From the NCBI RefSeq assembly GCF_023276405.1, contig NZ_JALRMO010000001.1, positions 2,356,001-2,420,000 of the forward strand: a stretch of DNA of 64,000 nt, read 5' to 3'. A program made the translations under genes and the position numbers. Shown piece after piece: positions 17,487 through 25,265 of the stretch (within the stretch, counting starts at the first letter, position 1; every line of letters begins with the position of its first letter). Below the pieces are notes generated by a model. It saw nothing but the letters and a program-made list of their open reading frames with translations. It was not told the DNA's origin and ran no database searches. This DNA is from Paenibacillus hamazuiensis (GTDB lineage Bacteria; Bacillota; Bacilli; Paenibacillales; NBRC-103111).

Positions 17487-17868
17487 CGGTATCGCGGATA
17501 TAACTCACGATCGTCTGCAGCGGAGTTCCGGATGTAAATATCGCGGAAATGCCGGCTGCAAGCAGGTGAGGGATATGTTCGTGCGGAATGACGCCCCCGC
17601 CGATGACCGGAATCGGCAACTGCTTTTCGCGCAGCAGCCGAACCACTTCGGGGAAATGCTCCAGATGAGCGCCGGACAAGCACGATAAGCCTATGATGTC
17701 AACCTGCTTGCGGATGGCGAGCTGTACGATTTGTTCCGGCGTCTTGCGGATGCCGGAATAAACGACGTTCATCCCGGCATCGCGCAGCGCCTGGGCGACG
17801 ACCAGCGCTCCGCGCGTATGGCCGTCCAGTCCGGGCTTGGCGATCAGCACGGTTATTCGTGGGTCCAT
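17434..17868 (-). CDS. methylmalonyl-CoA mutase small (B12-binding) subunit
   Basis: A 144-residue stand-alone cobalamin-binding domain. LDGHTRG carries the lower axial His17; SCLSGAH and VIGGGVIP are the other B12-fold motifs. It pairs with the catalytic subunit encoded just upstream, with overlapping ends (17853-17868). AGGAGG lies upstream of the ATG at 17868. The last roughly 18 residues go beyond the usual end of the fold and are encoded opposite the 3' end of the NlpC/P60 gene. Fourth gene of the minus-strand bps-mcm operon. Confidence 0.9.
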   Translation of the reverse strand: MDPRITVLIAKPGLDGHTRGALVVAQALRDAGMNVVYSGIRKTPEQIVQLAIRKQVDIIGLSCLSGAHLEHFPEVVRLLREKQLPIPVIGGGVIPHEHIPHLLAAGISAIFTSGTPLQTIVSYIRDTVTVHGGQSYNCFSTSPG

Positions 17869-19673
17869 GGGAAAAGCTCCTCCTCGTATTCGCCGAAAAC
17901 GCAGCGGAGTCTGTCGCATATCTCGCCGACAGTCGCGTACGCTTTCACGCAGTCCAATATATACGGCATCAGATTGTCGTCCCGCACGGCGGCCTGCTGG
18001 AGTTGATCCAGCAAGGCTGCCGTTTTGACGTTGTCGCGACGGCGGCGAAGTTCGGCAAGGCGTTCCGGAAGCGGCATTTGCGGCCGCTTATGCTGCACGA
18101 TACCTGAAACATGTTGCCTCGCTCGATAATGCGGGCCTGACTCCGGCCGCTCTGTTCGGTTTTCGCAATGCGTAGGATGGCCGTGCGGAGCAGGGGAGAG
18201 CGCGTCGGTTATGTACCCGAACAACGGTGAAGGCGATAGCCTCTCTTCGCGAAGTTCGGCAAACCCGTTGACGCCGACGACGATGCGCCGCTTCGCGTCG
18301 ACATCAAGCTGGTGCCGGTACGACGCTTCACGGATAAGCCGCTGCATATAACCGGCGCGGAGCGCTTCGAACACGCCTCCGGTCCGCTCGATTTCCGCCA
18401 TGTACTCCTGCGCCTCCCGCTCGAGCCGGTCCGTCAACTCTTCGACGTACCGGGAGCCGGCGAGCGGATCGGCACTGTCCGTGACTCCGCTCTCATACGC
18501 GATGATCTGCTGCGTTCGCAGCGCGATGCGGGCCGTCTCCTCCGTCGGCAGCCCGAGCGCTTCGTCGAGCGCGTTGGCATGCAGGCTCTGCGTGCCGCCT
18601 AGCACGGCGCCGAGCGCCTGCAGCGTAACGCGCGCGGCGTTGTTTTCCGGCTGCTGCGCCGTCAACTGCGAGCCGCTCGTCTGTGCGTGCACGCGCAGCT
18701 GCATCGATTTCGGCGAGCGGGCGCCGAATCGCTGCTTCATCAGCCGCGCCCACAGCCGCCGCGCGGCGCGAAACTTCGCCGCCTCCTCGAAGAGGTGCAG
18801 GCCGGCGGCGAAGAAAAACGAGACGCGCGGCGCGAACGCGTCGACGTCCAGGCCGCGCCCGCATGCGGCCTGGACGTAAGCGGCCGCATGCGCGAGCGCG
18901 AAGCCGATTTCCTGCGCGGCGGTGGCGCCCGCTTCGCGCAGATGGTAGCCGCTGACGCTGATCGGGTTCCAGCGCGGCAGATAGGCCTCGCAGTAGGCGA
19001 TCAGGTCCACCGCGAGGCGCATCGACGGCTGCGGCGGGAAAATGTATGTCCCGCGCGCGACATATTCCTTCAGGATGTCGTTCTGCACGGTCCCGCCAAG
19101 CTTCTCCCGCGGCACGCCCTGCTTTTCCGCGACAGCCAGCACCATCGCAAGCAGGATGGGGGCCGTAGCGTTGATCGTCATCGACAGGCTCACTTCGCCG
19201 AGCGGAAGACCGGCGAGCAGCGTCTCCATGTCCGCCAGCGAGCTGACCGATACGCCGGCCTTGCCGACTTCGCCGCAGGCGAGCGGATGATCCGCGTCCA
19301 GCCCGAGCTGCGTCGGCAGGTCGAAGGCGAGGGACAGGCCGGTTTGGCCGTGCCGCAGCAAATAATGCAGCCGGCGGTTCGTCTCCTCGGCTGATCCGAA
19401 ACCGGCGTACTGCCGCATCGTCCACAGCTTGTCCTTATACATATTCGGGTATATACCCCGGGTATACGGATATTCCCCCGGGCAGCCGATCCGGTCTGCA
19501 GCATTGTCGGCAGCGGCGAAGCTGAGGGCGCGTTCGGGTTCGTAGCCGACGTCGTCGTTGGTCGGATCCGCACCGCTGCGAGCGGAATCGTCCGACGGAT
19601 TTCCGCGAACCGCACCTGCCGCCTCCGTCGTCAAACCATCGGCAGCTCCCCGCAGCCGCGCCCGGCCCGTCAT
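17853..19673 (-). CDS. methylmalonyl-CoA mutase large (catalytic) subunit
   Basis: A 606-residue TIM-barrel subunit of adenosylcobalamin-dependent methylmalonyl-CoA mutase, interconverting methylmalonyl-CoA and succinyl-CoA. By my count Tyr89 (MRQYAGF), Arg207 (YVARGTY) and His244 (SGYHLREAG) fall at the substrate-binding positions of the P. shermanii enzyme; isobutyryl-CoA mutases differ at the first two, so methylmalonyl specificity is favoured. The B12 domain is a separate gene downstream. The start at 19673 follows GGGAGG and overlaps the upstream methyltransferase by 4 nt; the longer open frame is not supported. The first 65 residues are low-complexity and poorly conserved. Confidence 0.9.
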   Translation of the reverse strand: MTGRARLRGAADGLTTEAAGAVRGNPSDDSARSGADPTNDDVGYEPERALSFAAADNAADRIGCPGEYPYTRGIYPNMYKDKLWTMRQYAGFGSAEETNRRLHYLLRHGQTGLSLAFDLPTQLGLDADHPLACGEVGKAGVSVSSLADMETLLAGLPLGEVSLSMTINATAPILLAMVLAVAEKQGVPREKLGGTVQNDILKEYVARGTYIFPPQPSMRLAVDLIAYCEAYLPRWNPISVSGYHLREAGATAAQEIGFALAHAAAYVQAACGRGLDVDAFAPRVSFFFAAGLHLFEEAAKFRAARRLWARLMKQRFGARSPKSMQLRVHAQTSGSQLTAQQPENNAARVTLQALGAVLGGTQSLHANALDEALGLPTEETARIALRTQQIIAYESGVTDSADPLAGSRYVEELTDRLEREAQEYMAEIERTGGVFEALRAGYMQRLIREASYRHQLDVDAKRRIVVGVNGFAELREERLSPSPLFGYITDALSPAPHGHPTHCENRTERPESGPHYRARQHVSGIVQHKRPQMPLPERLAELRRRRDNVKTAALLDQLQQAAVRDDNLMPYILDCVKAYATVGEICDRLRCVFGEYEEELFPWTHE

Positions 19674-20197
19674 TGGACATTCCTCCCGCGAACGACTGCT
19701 GCGATCGCTGCTTCTTCGGCGGCGATGCGCTGGCGCAGTACGAGCGCATTGGCGAGCGCAATGAACGCCGCGGTGCGAAGTGCGCCGAACGTCAGCGGCA
19801 AAAGGACGAGCTCGAGCGTTACAACGATGTAGTTCGGATGACGGAAATGCCGGTATGGCCCCCGCCTGACCGGCTCCATATCCGGCACGACCCAGATGCG
19901 CGTGTTCCAATACATGCCGAGACTGCGGATGCACCAAATACGCAGCTCTTGTGCCGCGACGAACAGCGAGAAGGGGAGCCACCACCATTCCGGCATCGAG
20001 GCGCCTCCAAGCAGCACCTCCGCTGCGAGACCGGCAAAAAAGGCGGCATGCAGCATCACGATATACTTATAATGCCCCGCACCGACCTCATAACCGCCAA
20101 GCTCTTTGACGCGCTCGCCGTTTCGGCGCGCCAGCCGAAGCTCGGCAACCCTTTGCAGCACGACGGCCGTGAAGATGACGGCAAAAAACGTATGCAT
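19670..20197 (-). CDS. bpsB: isoprenylcysteine carboxyl methyltransferase-family protein (BpsB-like)
   Basis: A 175-residue membrane protein with four or five hydrophobic segments and the ICMT-family C-terminal signature (RRGPYRHFRHPNYI, then a late glutamate in RIAAEEAAI). In B. subtilis, BpsB of this family methylates the alkylpyrones made by the type III PKS BpsA. Here it sits 70 bp downstream of a BpsA-like gene, which supports the same role. GGGAGG precedes its ATG. The stop overlaps the mutase start (ATGA), so translation is coupled. Confidence 0.85.
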   Translation of the reverse strand: MHTFFAVIFTAVVLQRVAELRLARRNGERVKELGGYEVGAGHYKYIVMLHAAFFAGLAAEVLLGGASMPEWWWLPFSLFVAAQELRIWCIRSLGMYWNTRIWVVPDMEPVRRGPYRHFRHPNYIVVTLELVLLPLTFGALRTAAFIALANALVLRQRIAAEEAAIAAVVRGRNVQ

Positions 20198-20267
20198 CGC
20201 TGATTCCTCCCAAACCTGTTCATGTTCCCGAAGGGGATGACATCATCGGTTTATATAAACACTCCCG

Positions 20268-21320
20268 CTATGACCACTCCAGCAGCAGCAGCTCCGAGCT
20301 GAAGCCGGGCCCGAGCGCGCCGACAAGCCCGCGGCTTGCTTCCGATCTGTCCGCCATCGCTTCCTTCAGCACGAAAAAGACGGTGGCCGACGACATGTTC
20401 CCGTATCGCCGCAGCACGCTGCGCGAGTAGCCGAGCCGGTCATCCGCGAGACCAAGCGCTTCCTCATACGCACGCAGCACCTTCATGCCGCCGGGATGAA
20501 GCACGTAGCGGTCGATGGTTTCGACGGAGATGCCGTGCTGCTGTAAAAACTCGCTTACGTTCCCGTACATTTCCTGATGGATCAGCGTCGGAATATCCCG
20601 CGAGAAAACGACCTTGAGCCCGTCGTTTGTCACATCCCAGCCCATCACATCGAGCGTGTCCGGCCATATCGTGCTTTTCGCCGCGGCAATGCGCGGACCG
20701 CGCGAGCTCCTGCATGCGCTTCCTGCAACAAGCGCGGCCGCGGCTCCGTCGGCGAACAGGGAGGTGGCGACGAGGTTGCTTTTCGACCGATCGTCGGCAA
20801 TGAACGTCAGCCCGCACAGCTCGACGCTGACGACGAGACACATGTGATCGGGAAACGCCGAAACGTATTCGTACGCGCGCGCCAGCCCCGCGGCTCCTCC
20901 GGCGCAGCCGAGCCCCCAAACCGGGGTTCTTTTCACATCCCGCCGAAACGGAAGGCGGTTGTACAAATAAGCGTCGATGCTCGGCGTTACCGTCCCGGTA
21001 GTCGAGACAAAGATCAAGTGATCGATCCGGGAAACATCCGTTCCGGCCGATTCCATGCATTCCCGGATAGCCCGTTCCGCCAGATCGATCGCGTTTTGCA
21101 CGTAAAGCCGGTGTTTTTCCTCTACGGAATGCTTCGTTTCAAACCACTCCGCAGGCACGCACGAATAACGTTCATCGATGCCGCTGTTGTCGAAGATCGA
21201 GAGCAGCCGGTCCAAATGCTCGTAGGCGCCCCCGAACAACCGCCGCACCGTGGCGCGGGCCTCTTCTTTTGACAAGCGGTAGGACGGCACGGCGGTGCCG
21301 ACCGAAACGACATAAGCCAC
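20268..21320 (-). CDS. bpsA: type III polyketide synthase (chalcone/alkylpyrone synthase family, BpsA-like)
   Basis: A 350-residue homodimeric condensing enzyme. The Cys-His-Asn triad is visible: Cys139 in VWGLGCAGGAAG, His275 in VLHPGGMK, Asn308 in RRYGNMSSATV. Such bacterial enzymes extend a fatty acyl-CoA with malonyl- or methylmalonyl-CoA to give alkylpyrones or alkylresorcinols. The start is read as GTG at 21320, with GAGGTGA upstream and the protein beginning MAYVVSVGTAVP; the frame is open further up but without a site. First gene of the operon bpsA-bpsB-mcm large-mcm small. Divergent from alkaline phosphatase. Confidence 0.92.
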   Translation of the reverse strand: MAYVVSVGTAVPSYRLSKEEARATVRRLFGGAYEHLDRLLSIFDNSGIDERYSCVPAEWFETKHSVEEKHRLYVQNAIDLAERAIRECMESAGTDVSRIDHLIFVSTTGTVTPSIDAYLYNRLPFRRDVKRTPVWGLGCAGGAAGLARAYEYVSAFPDHMCLVVSVELCGLTFIADDRSKSNLVATSLFADGAAAALVAGSACRSSRGPRIAAAKSTIWPDTLDVMGWDVTNDGLKVVFSRDIPTLIHQEMYGNVSEFLQQHGISVETIDRYVLHPGGMKVLRAYEEALGLADDRLGYSRSVLRRYGNMSSATVFFVLKEAMADRSEASRGLVGALGPGFSSELLLLEWS

Positions 21321-21396
21321 CGCATTCACCTCTGAAGATGTATTGACGTTATTGTGGGTTCTTTTTGGAAAAATATTCTGCAATCTTAAAAATAAC

Positions 21397-21439
21397 TTAA
21401 CATTATTAAACAAGTAAATTTACAAAATTTTAGTATATT
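21397..21439 (+). promoter_or_regulatory. candidate PhoP box array and promoter of alkaline phosphatase
   Basis: Four hexamers lie on the same strand with exact 11-bp periodicity: TTAACA (21397), AAACAA (21408), TTTACA (21419), TTAGTA (21430). These fit the Bacillus PhoP box (TT-A/T/C-ACA repeats 11 bp apart). A -10-like TATATT (21434-21439) overlaps the end. Position and target (an alkaline phosphatase) support phosphate-starvation control. Confidence 0.6.
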
Positions 21440-21476
21440 GAGAGGGTCTTAATACATATGGAGGTGCTCATTCGAG

Positions 21477-23528
21477 ATGAGAAAACCGGTATTTAAAGTG
21501 CTGACCAGCGTAGCGCTCACCGCATCGCTGCTCGCGGGCGAGGCCGTCGTTTTGCCTGGCGGCGCAAACCAGGCGTACGCCGCCGAGGAAAACGGACAAG
21601 CTTCGATTTACATCGCTCCGATCGACCGGGCGAAATTTTTGGCGGGCAGTGTGTTCGATTTTCGCGTCGAGCTGAACAATCTGGCCGCCAAGCCGTCATC
21701 CGTCAGCATTTCAGTGAACGGTCAGGATGCGGAGAAATTTTTCGGCAAGCCGCTGACGAAAACCGAAACGGACAAAAGCCAGGAGTTTACGGTCCGCGAC
21801 GTCTCGATCAAGGATGCAGGCTCTTATGAAGTAACCGTCAAAGCGGACGGCATGTCGAAAACCGTCAAATACGACGTCGTACTTGCGGAGCAGGGCGGCA
21901 AGAAAGCGAAAAACGTCATTCTCTTCGTCGGCGACGGCATGGCATTTCCGGATGTTACGATGTCCCGGATCATGTCCAAAGGGCTGACCGAAGGGAAATA
22001 CAACGGACTGCTCGAGATGGATAAATTCGACCAACGCGCCGTCGTCACAACATCGGGCATGGATTCGCTCGTCACCGACTCGGCGAACAGCGCCAGCGCC
22101 TATAACACGGGCCATAAATCGGCGGTCAACGGGCTCGGCATTTATCCCGACAATACCGAAAGCTCGCTGGACGATCCGAAGGTGGAGACGCTCGCGGAAA
22201 TGCTGAAGCGCAGCCGCGGCATGTCGGTTGGCGTCGTTTCGACGTCCGAAATCGAAGACGCGACTCCGGCAGCGGTCGTATCGCATACCCGCCGCCGCGC
22301 GGACAAGCCGGAAATTGCCGAAATGCTCTACAAGCTGCAGCCGGAAGTCATCTTGGGCGGGGGCTCGGCTTATTTCCTGCCGAAATCGACCGCAGGCTCC
22401 AAGCGCAAAGACGACAAAAACCTGTTCGACATGTTTGAGAAAAGCGGATACTTCGTCGTGGAAAACGCAACCCAGCTGAAAGCGACGGGTACTCCCGACA
22501 AGCTGCTCGGCTTGTTCCATACGGGCGATATGAGCGTATATTACGACCGGTCCACGGGCAATCAGGCGGAGCTGAAGTCGTTTACCGACCAGCCGAACCT
22601 GTGGGATATGACGCAGAAGGCGATCGACGTGCTCAGCAAAAACGACAAAGGGTTCTTCCTGATGGTCGAAGGCGCCAGCATCGACAAGCAGCTGCACCCG
22701 CTCGATTGGGAGCGCGCCGCTTACGATACGATCGAAATGGATAAAGCGATCGGGGTGGCCAAACGTTTTGCGGAAAAGAACGGGGACACCTTGATCGTCG
22801 TCACCGCCGACCATTCTCATTCCGTCAGCGTAGCGGGAACGTACTGGGAAGGCGACGGCAAATCGGGCAGAGAGGCGTTCCGCACATACGAGGAGTCGAA
22901 ATTCCCGACTTATGTAGACGGTGACGGCGACGGCTTCCCGGACAATCCGGATGCTGACCGCAAGCTGGCGGTCGTGTTCGGATCCCACCCGGATTATTAC
23001 GAAGATTACAAGTTCGATCCGGTGCCGACTTCTCCGACCGTGAAAAACAAAGACGGCGTTTATGTAGCGAATCCGGCGAAATTGGCCGATCCGGAAGATC
23101 CGAACCGCGACCGTTTCCTCCATCCGGGCACGGTGAATCCGCTCGTGGAGAGCCAAGGCGTCCACACGGCCGACGATGTTCCGCTGATGGCATACGGACC
23201 GGGTGCGAACTATTTCAAAGGCACGCTCGACAATACGGAAGTGTTCTACGGCATGGTTAACGCCCTCGGCTTGAATTTGACGGATGCGAAAAACGACGGG
23301 AAAAACTGGATTCCGCTCGCAAGCTTCGTCAACATGATGGGCGGTTCCGTCAAATTCGACGCGGCAGCCCGCGAAATTACGGCAGATATTAACGGCAGCC
23401 CGATCAAGCTGAACCTTTCCAGCGGCAAGGCGTCGAAAAACGGAAAAGATGTCAGCCTTGATTTCAAATTTGAAAACGGCACGACGTACGTCTCCGGCAG
23501 CTCGATGCTGGATGTGCTTTCCAAGTAA
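21477..23528 (+). CDS. secreted alkaline phosphatase with N-terminal and C-terminal accessory domains
   Basis: A 683-residue exported alkaline phosphatase. Signal peptide (about 1-36), an Ig-like or beta-rich N-terminal domain (about 40-137), then the catalytic domain: FVGDGM (metal Asp), VTDSANSASAYNTG with nucleophile Ser202 aligned to E. coli Ser102, TADHSHSV and QGVHTADDVPL metal ligands. The C-terminal roughly 70 residues (VNMMGGSVKFDAAAREITAD onward) resemble a copper-amine-oxidase N-terminal-like domain common in secreted Paenibacillus proteins. It hydrolyses phosphomonoesters outside the cell and needs Zn/Mg. GGAGGTG precedes the ATG. A PhoP-box-like array is upstream. The metal-linked lipoprotein/ABC genes start 40 bp downstream. 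Confidence 0.93.
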   Translation: MRKPVFKVLTSVALTASLLAGEAVVLPGGANQAYAAEENGQASIYIAPIDRAKFLAGSVFDFRVELNNLAAKPSSVSISVNGQDAEKFFGKPLTKTETDKSQEFTVRDVSIKDAGSYEVTVKADGMSKTVKYDVVLAEQGGKKAKNVILFVGDGMAFPDVTMSRIMSKGLTEGKYNGLLEMDKFDQRAVVTTSGMDSLVTDSANSASAYNTGHKSAVNGLGIYPDNTESSLDDPKVETLAEMLKRSRGMSVGVVSTSEIEDATPAAVVSHTRRRADKPEIAEMLYKLQPEVILGGGSAYFLPKSTAGSKRKDDKNLFDMFEKSGYFVVENATQLKATGTPDKLLGLFHTGDMSVYYDRSTGNQAELKSFTDQPNLWDMTQKAIDVLSKNDKGFFLMVEGASIDKQLHPLDWERAAYDTIEMDKAIGVAKRFAEKNGDTLIVVTADHSHSVSVAGTYWEGDGKSGREAFRTYEESKFPTYVDGDGDGFPDNPDADRKLAVVFGSHPDYYEDYKFDPVPTSPTVKNKDGVYVANPAKLADPEDPNRDRFLHPGTVNPLVESQGVHTADDVPLMAYGPGANYFKGTLDNTEVFYGMVNALGLNLTDAKNDGKNWIPLASFVNMMGGSVKFDAAAREITADINGSPIKLNLSSGKASKNGKDVSLDFKFENGTTYVSGSSMLDVLSK

Positions 23529-23568
23529 TACTAGCCGGTTTTACAGCAAAATGGGGGGGAGTCAAAGC

Positions 23569-24540
23569 ATGGTTTACTCAAAACGCGCGATGACCTCCTT
23601 GCTTGCCGGCACGATGGCTTTCATTATGCTTGTTCCCGGATGCGGTCAACCGTCTCCTCCCGTTTTGGAGGGGGCGGTTGATTTGTCCGTTAAAGCGGCA
23701 AATTCCGCATCCGGCAAAGAGGTGACGCCATCGGCATCGGCGAGTCAAGGGAATCGGAACGAACAGGCTTCCAAGCCGGAGTTGCAGAATCAACCTGCGG
23801 AAACGAAACCGGCCGATACCGGAAAAACCGGCGATGCCGGCGCAACCGCACCCGCCGGTACACCGGACGTTGCGCGCCCTTCCGCCAGCCCGGCGGCTTC
23901 ACGCGAAGTCGCTGCCGAGACGAAGGCGGCATCACCCAATCCGCAGCCTGAGGCGCCGCAAGGCACTGCAGCAGCCAATTCGGAAACGGTCGCCAAACCG
24001 GACCCCGCCAATGCGCCGGTCCAATCCGCTCCGATTGCGGCGGCACAGAAGGCTGAGCCCAAAGCGGAAGCGGCTCCCGACGATCCTTCCGGCTCCGCGG
24101 TCAAAACGGCGGAAGAGGCCGCGTCTAAAGAGAAGCCGGCCGTTAACATCGCCACGGACGCCAAAAAGGTGCCGAAGATCACGTTTCAGGATCTGTATTC
24201 CGAGATCACGGTGCGCGGCGTGAAAATATCCGATAAAATCAACAACCTGAACGGTAAAAAGGTGGAGATGGTCGGTTTTATGGCACCTCCGCTGACCGCC
24301 AAGGTCCATTTTTTCGTGCTGACCAAGGTGGCGCTTACGATCTGCCCGTTCTGCTCTACGGACGCCGATTGGCCGACGGATATCGTCGTCGTTTTTATGC
24401 CCAATGGCAAGGACGTAACGCCGACGGAGCATCAGGTTAAAGTGACGGGCACGCTCAGCGTCGGATCGCAGACCGACGAGGAGACCGGTTTCGTCAGCTT
24501 GATCCGCATCAACGCGGACAAAGTGGAGGTGCTGAAGTAA
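23569..24540 (+). CDS. lipoprotein with Ala/Pro-rich linker and C-terminal CPFC domain (DUF3299-like)
   Basis: A 323-residue surface lipoprotein. Lipobox LVPGC (Cys25); then about 160 residues of Ala/Pro/Lys/Glu-rich linker spanning the wall; then a compact domain (about 200-323) with LNGKKVEMVGFMAPPLT and a CPFC motif (Cys259/Cys262). The pattern GKxVxxxGF, followed by a hydrophobic strand and a Cys-containing loop, resembles DUF3299/COG3495 proteins; this is an inference. The start at 23569 has GGGGGGA upstream; an ATG at 23551 is an alternative. Its stop overlaps the ABC ATPase start (TAATG), so lipoprotein, ATPase and permease form one unit. A role in metal or redox handling is suggested by CxxC and the neighbours. 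Confidence 0.72.
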   Translation: MVYSKRAMTSLLAGTMAFIMLVPGCGQPSPPVLEGAVDLSVKAANSASGKEVTPSASASQGNRNEQASKPELQNQPAETKPADTGKTGDAGATAPAGTPDVARPSASPAASREVAAETKAASPNPQPEAPQGTAAANSETVAKPDPANAPVQSAPIAAAQKAEPKAEAAPDDPSGSAVKTAEEAASKEKPAVNIATDAKKVPKITFQDLYSEITVRGVKISDKINNLNGKKVEMVGFMAPPLTAKVHFFVLTKVALTICPFCSTDADWPTDIVVVFMPNGKDVTPTEHQVKVTGTLSVGSQTDEETGFVSLIRINADKVEVLK

Positions 24541-25265
24541 TGCTCGTGCTGGATAAAGTAACGAAATCATTTGCAATTTCGGCAAGCGAGCGGATTGAGG
24601 TCGTCAGCGTAGATTATTTTGAAATGCAACGGGGAGAGAAAGCCGCGCTGGTCGGTCCGAGCGGTTCGGGAAAAAGCACCTTGCTGCATCTTATCGCCGG
24701 ATTGTTTCGTCCGACGAGCGGAAGCATCCGCCTGCTCGATAAACCTGTCCATGGGATGAAGGAAGCCGAGCTTGACCGATTTCGGGCTCAGCATATCGGC
24801 TACGTGTTTCAAAGCTTCAACTTGCTGTCCGGTTTTTCTGCGCTCGATAACGTCCTGGCGGCGATGAAGTTCGGGAATGTCGTTCCCCGCAAGGAGCAAA
24901 AGGAACGCGCCGCGGAGCTGCTCGCTCAGGTGGGACTCGGCCACCGGCTGGATCATAAGCCGTCGCAGCTGAGCGGCGGCGAGCAGCAGCGCGTATCGAT
25001 CGCAAGAGCTTTAGCCAACAGCCCGGCGCTTGTGCTGGCCGACGAACCGACGGCAAGCCTCGATGCGGATAATGCCGCGCAGGTGTTTTCCTTGCTTGTG
25101 GATGCTTGCCGCTCCGGTGGAACCGCTCTGCTAATGTGCACGCACGATCCGGAGCTGGCCGGACAGCTCGACAAAACCATAAATATCCGTGATCTATCAT
25201 TCACCGGAAAAAGCGGGGTGCAAAATCGTGTCGCTCATGCGCATGGCTTGGCTCAATCTCGTTAA
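24540..25265 (+). CDS. LolD/MacB-type ABC transporter ATP-binding protein
   Basis: A 241-residue ATPase of the LolD/MacB/FtsE class. Walker A VGPSGSGKST, Q-loop FQSFNLLSGF, signature LSGGEQQRV, Walker B LVLADEPTASLD, H-loop CTHDPE. It overlaps the lipoprotein stop by 1 nt and the permease start by 38 nt. Works with the FtsX-like permease as a mechanotransmission-type machine rather than a classical importer, by family analogy. Confidence 0.92.
   Translation: MLVLDKVTKSFAISASERIEVVSVDYFEMQRGEKAALVGPSGSGKSTLLHLIAGLFRPTSGSIRLLDKPVHGMKEAELDRFRAQHIGYVFQSFNLLSGFSALDNVLAAMKFGNVVPRKEQKERAAELLAQVGLGHRLDHKPSQLSGGEQQRVSIARALANSPALVLADEPTASLDADNAAQVFSLLVDACRSGGTALLMCTHDPELAGQLDKTINIRDLSFTGKSGVQNRVAHAHGLAQSR

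Noticed and set aside
18493-19425. 310-codon Arg/Ala-rich ORF within the mutase large subunit
   Set aside because: Same-strand shadow frame of the mutase gene with low-complexity Arg/Ala content.
17853-19673. Isobutyryl-CoA or 2-hydroxyisobutyryl-CoA mutase identity
   Set aside because: Tyr89 and Arg207, the residues that differ in those mutases, are of the methylmalonyl type.
21711-23165. 484-codon minus-strand ORF antisense to alkaline phosphatase
   Set aside because: Antisense shadow; the plus-strand protein has signal peptide and complete phosphatase motifs.
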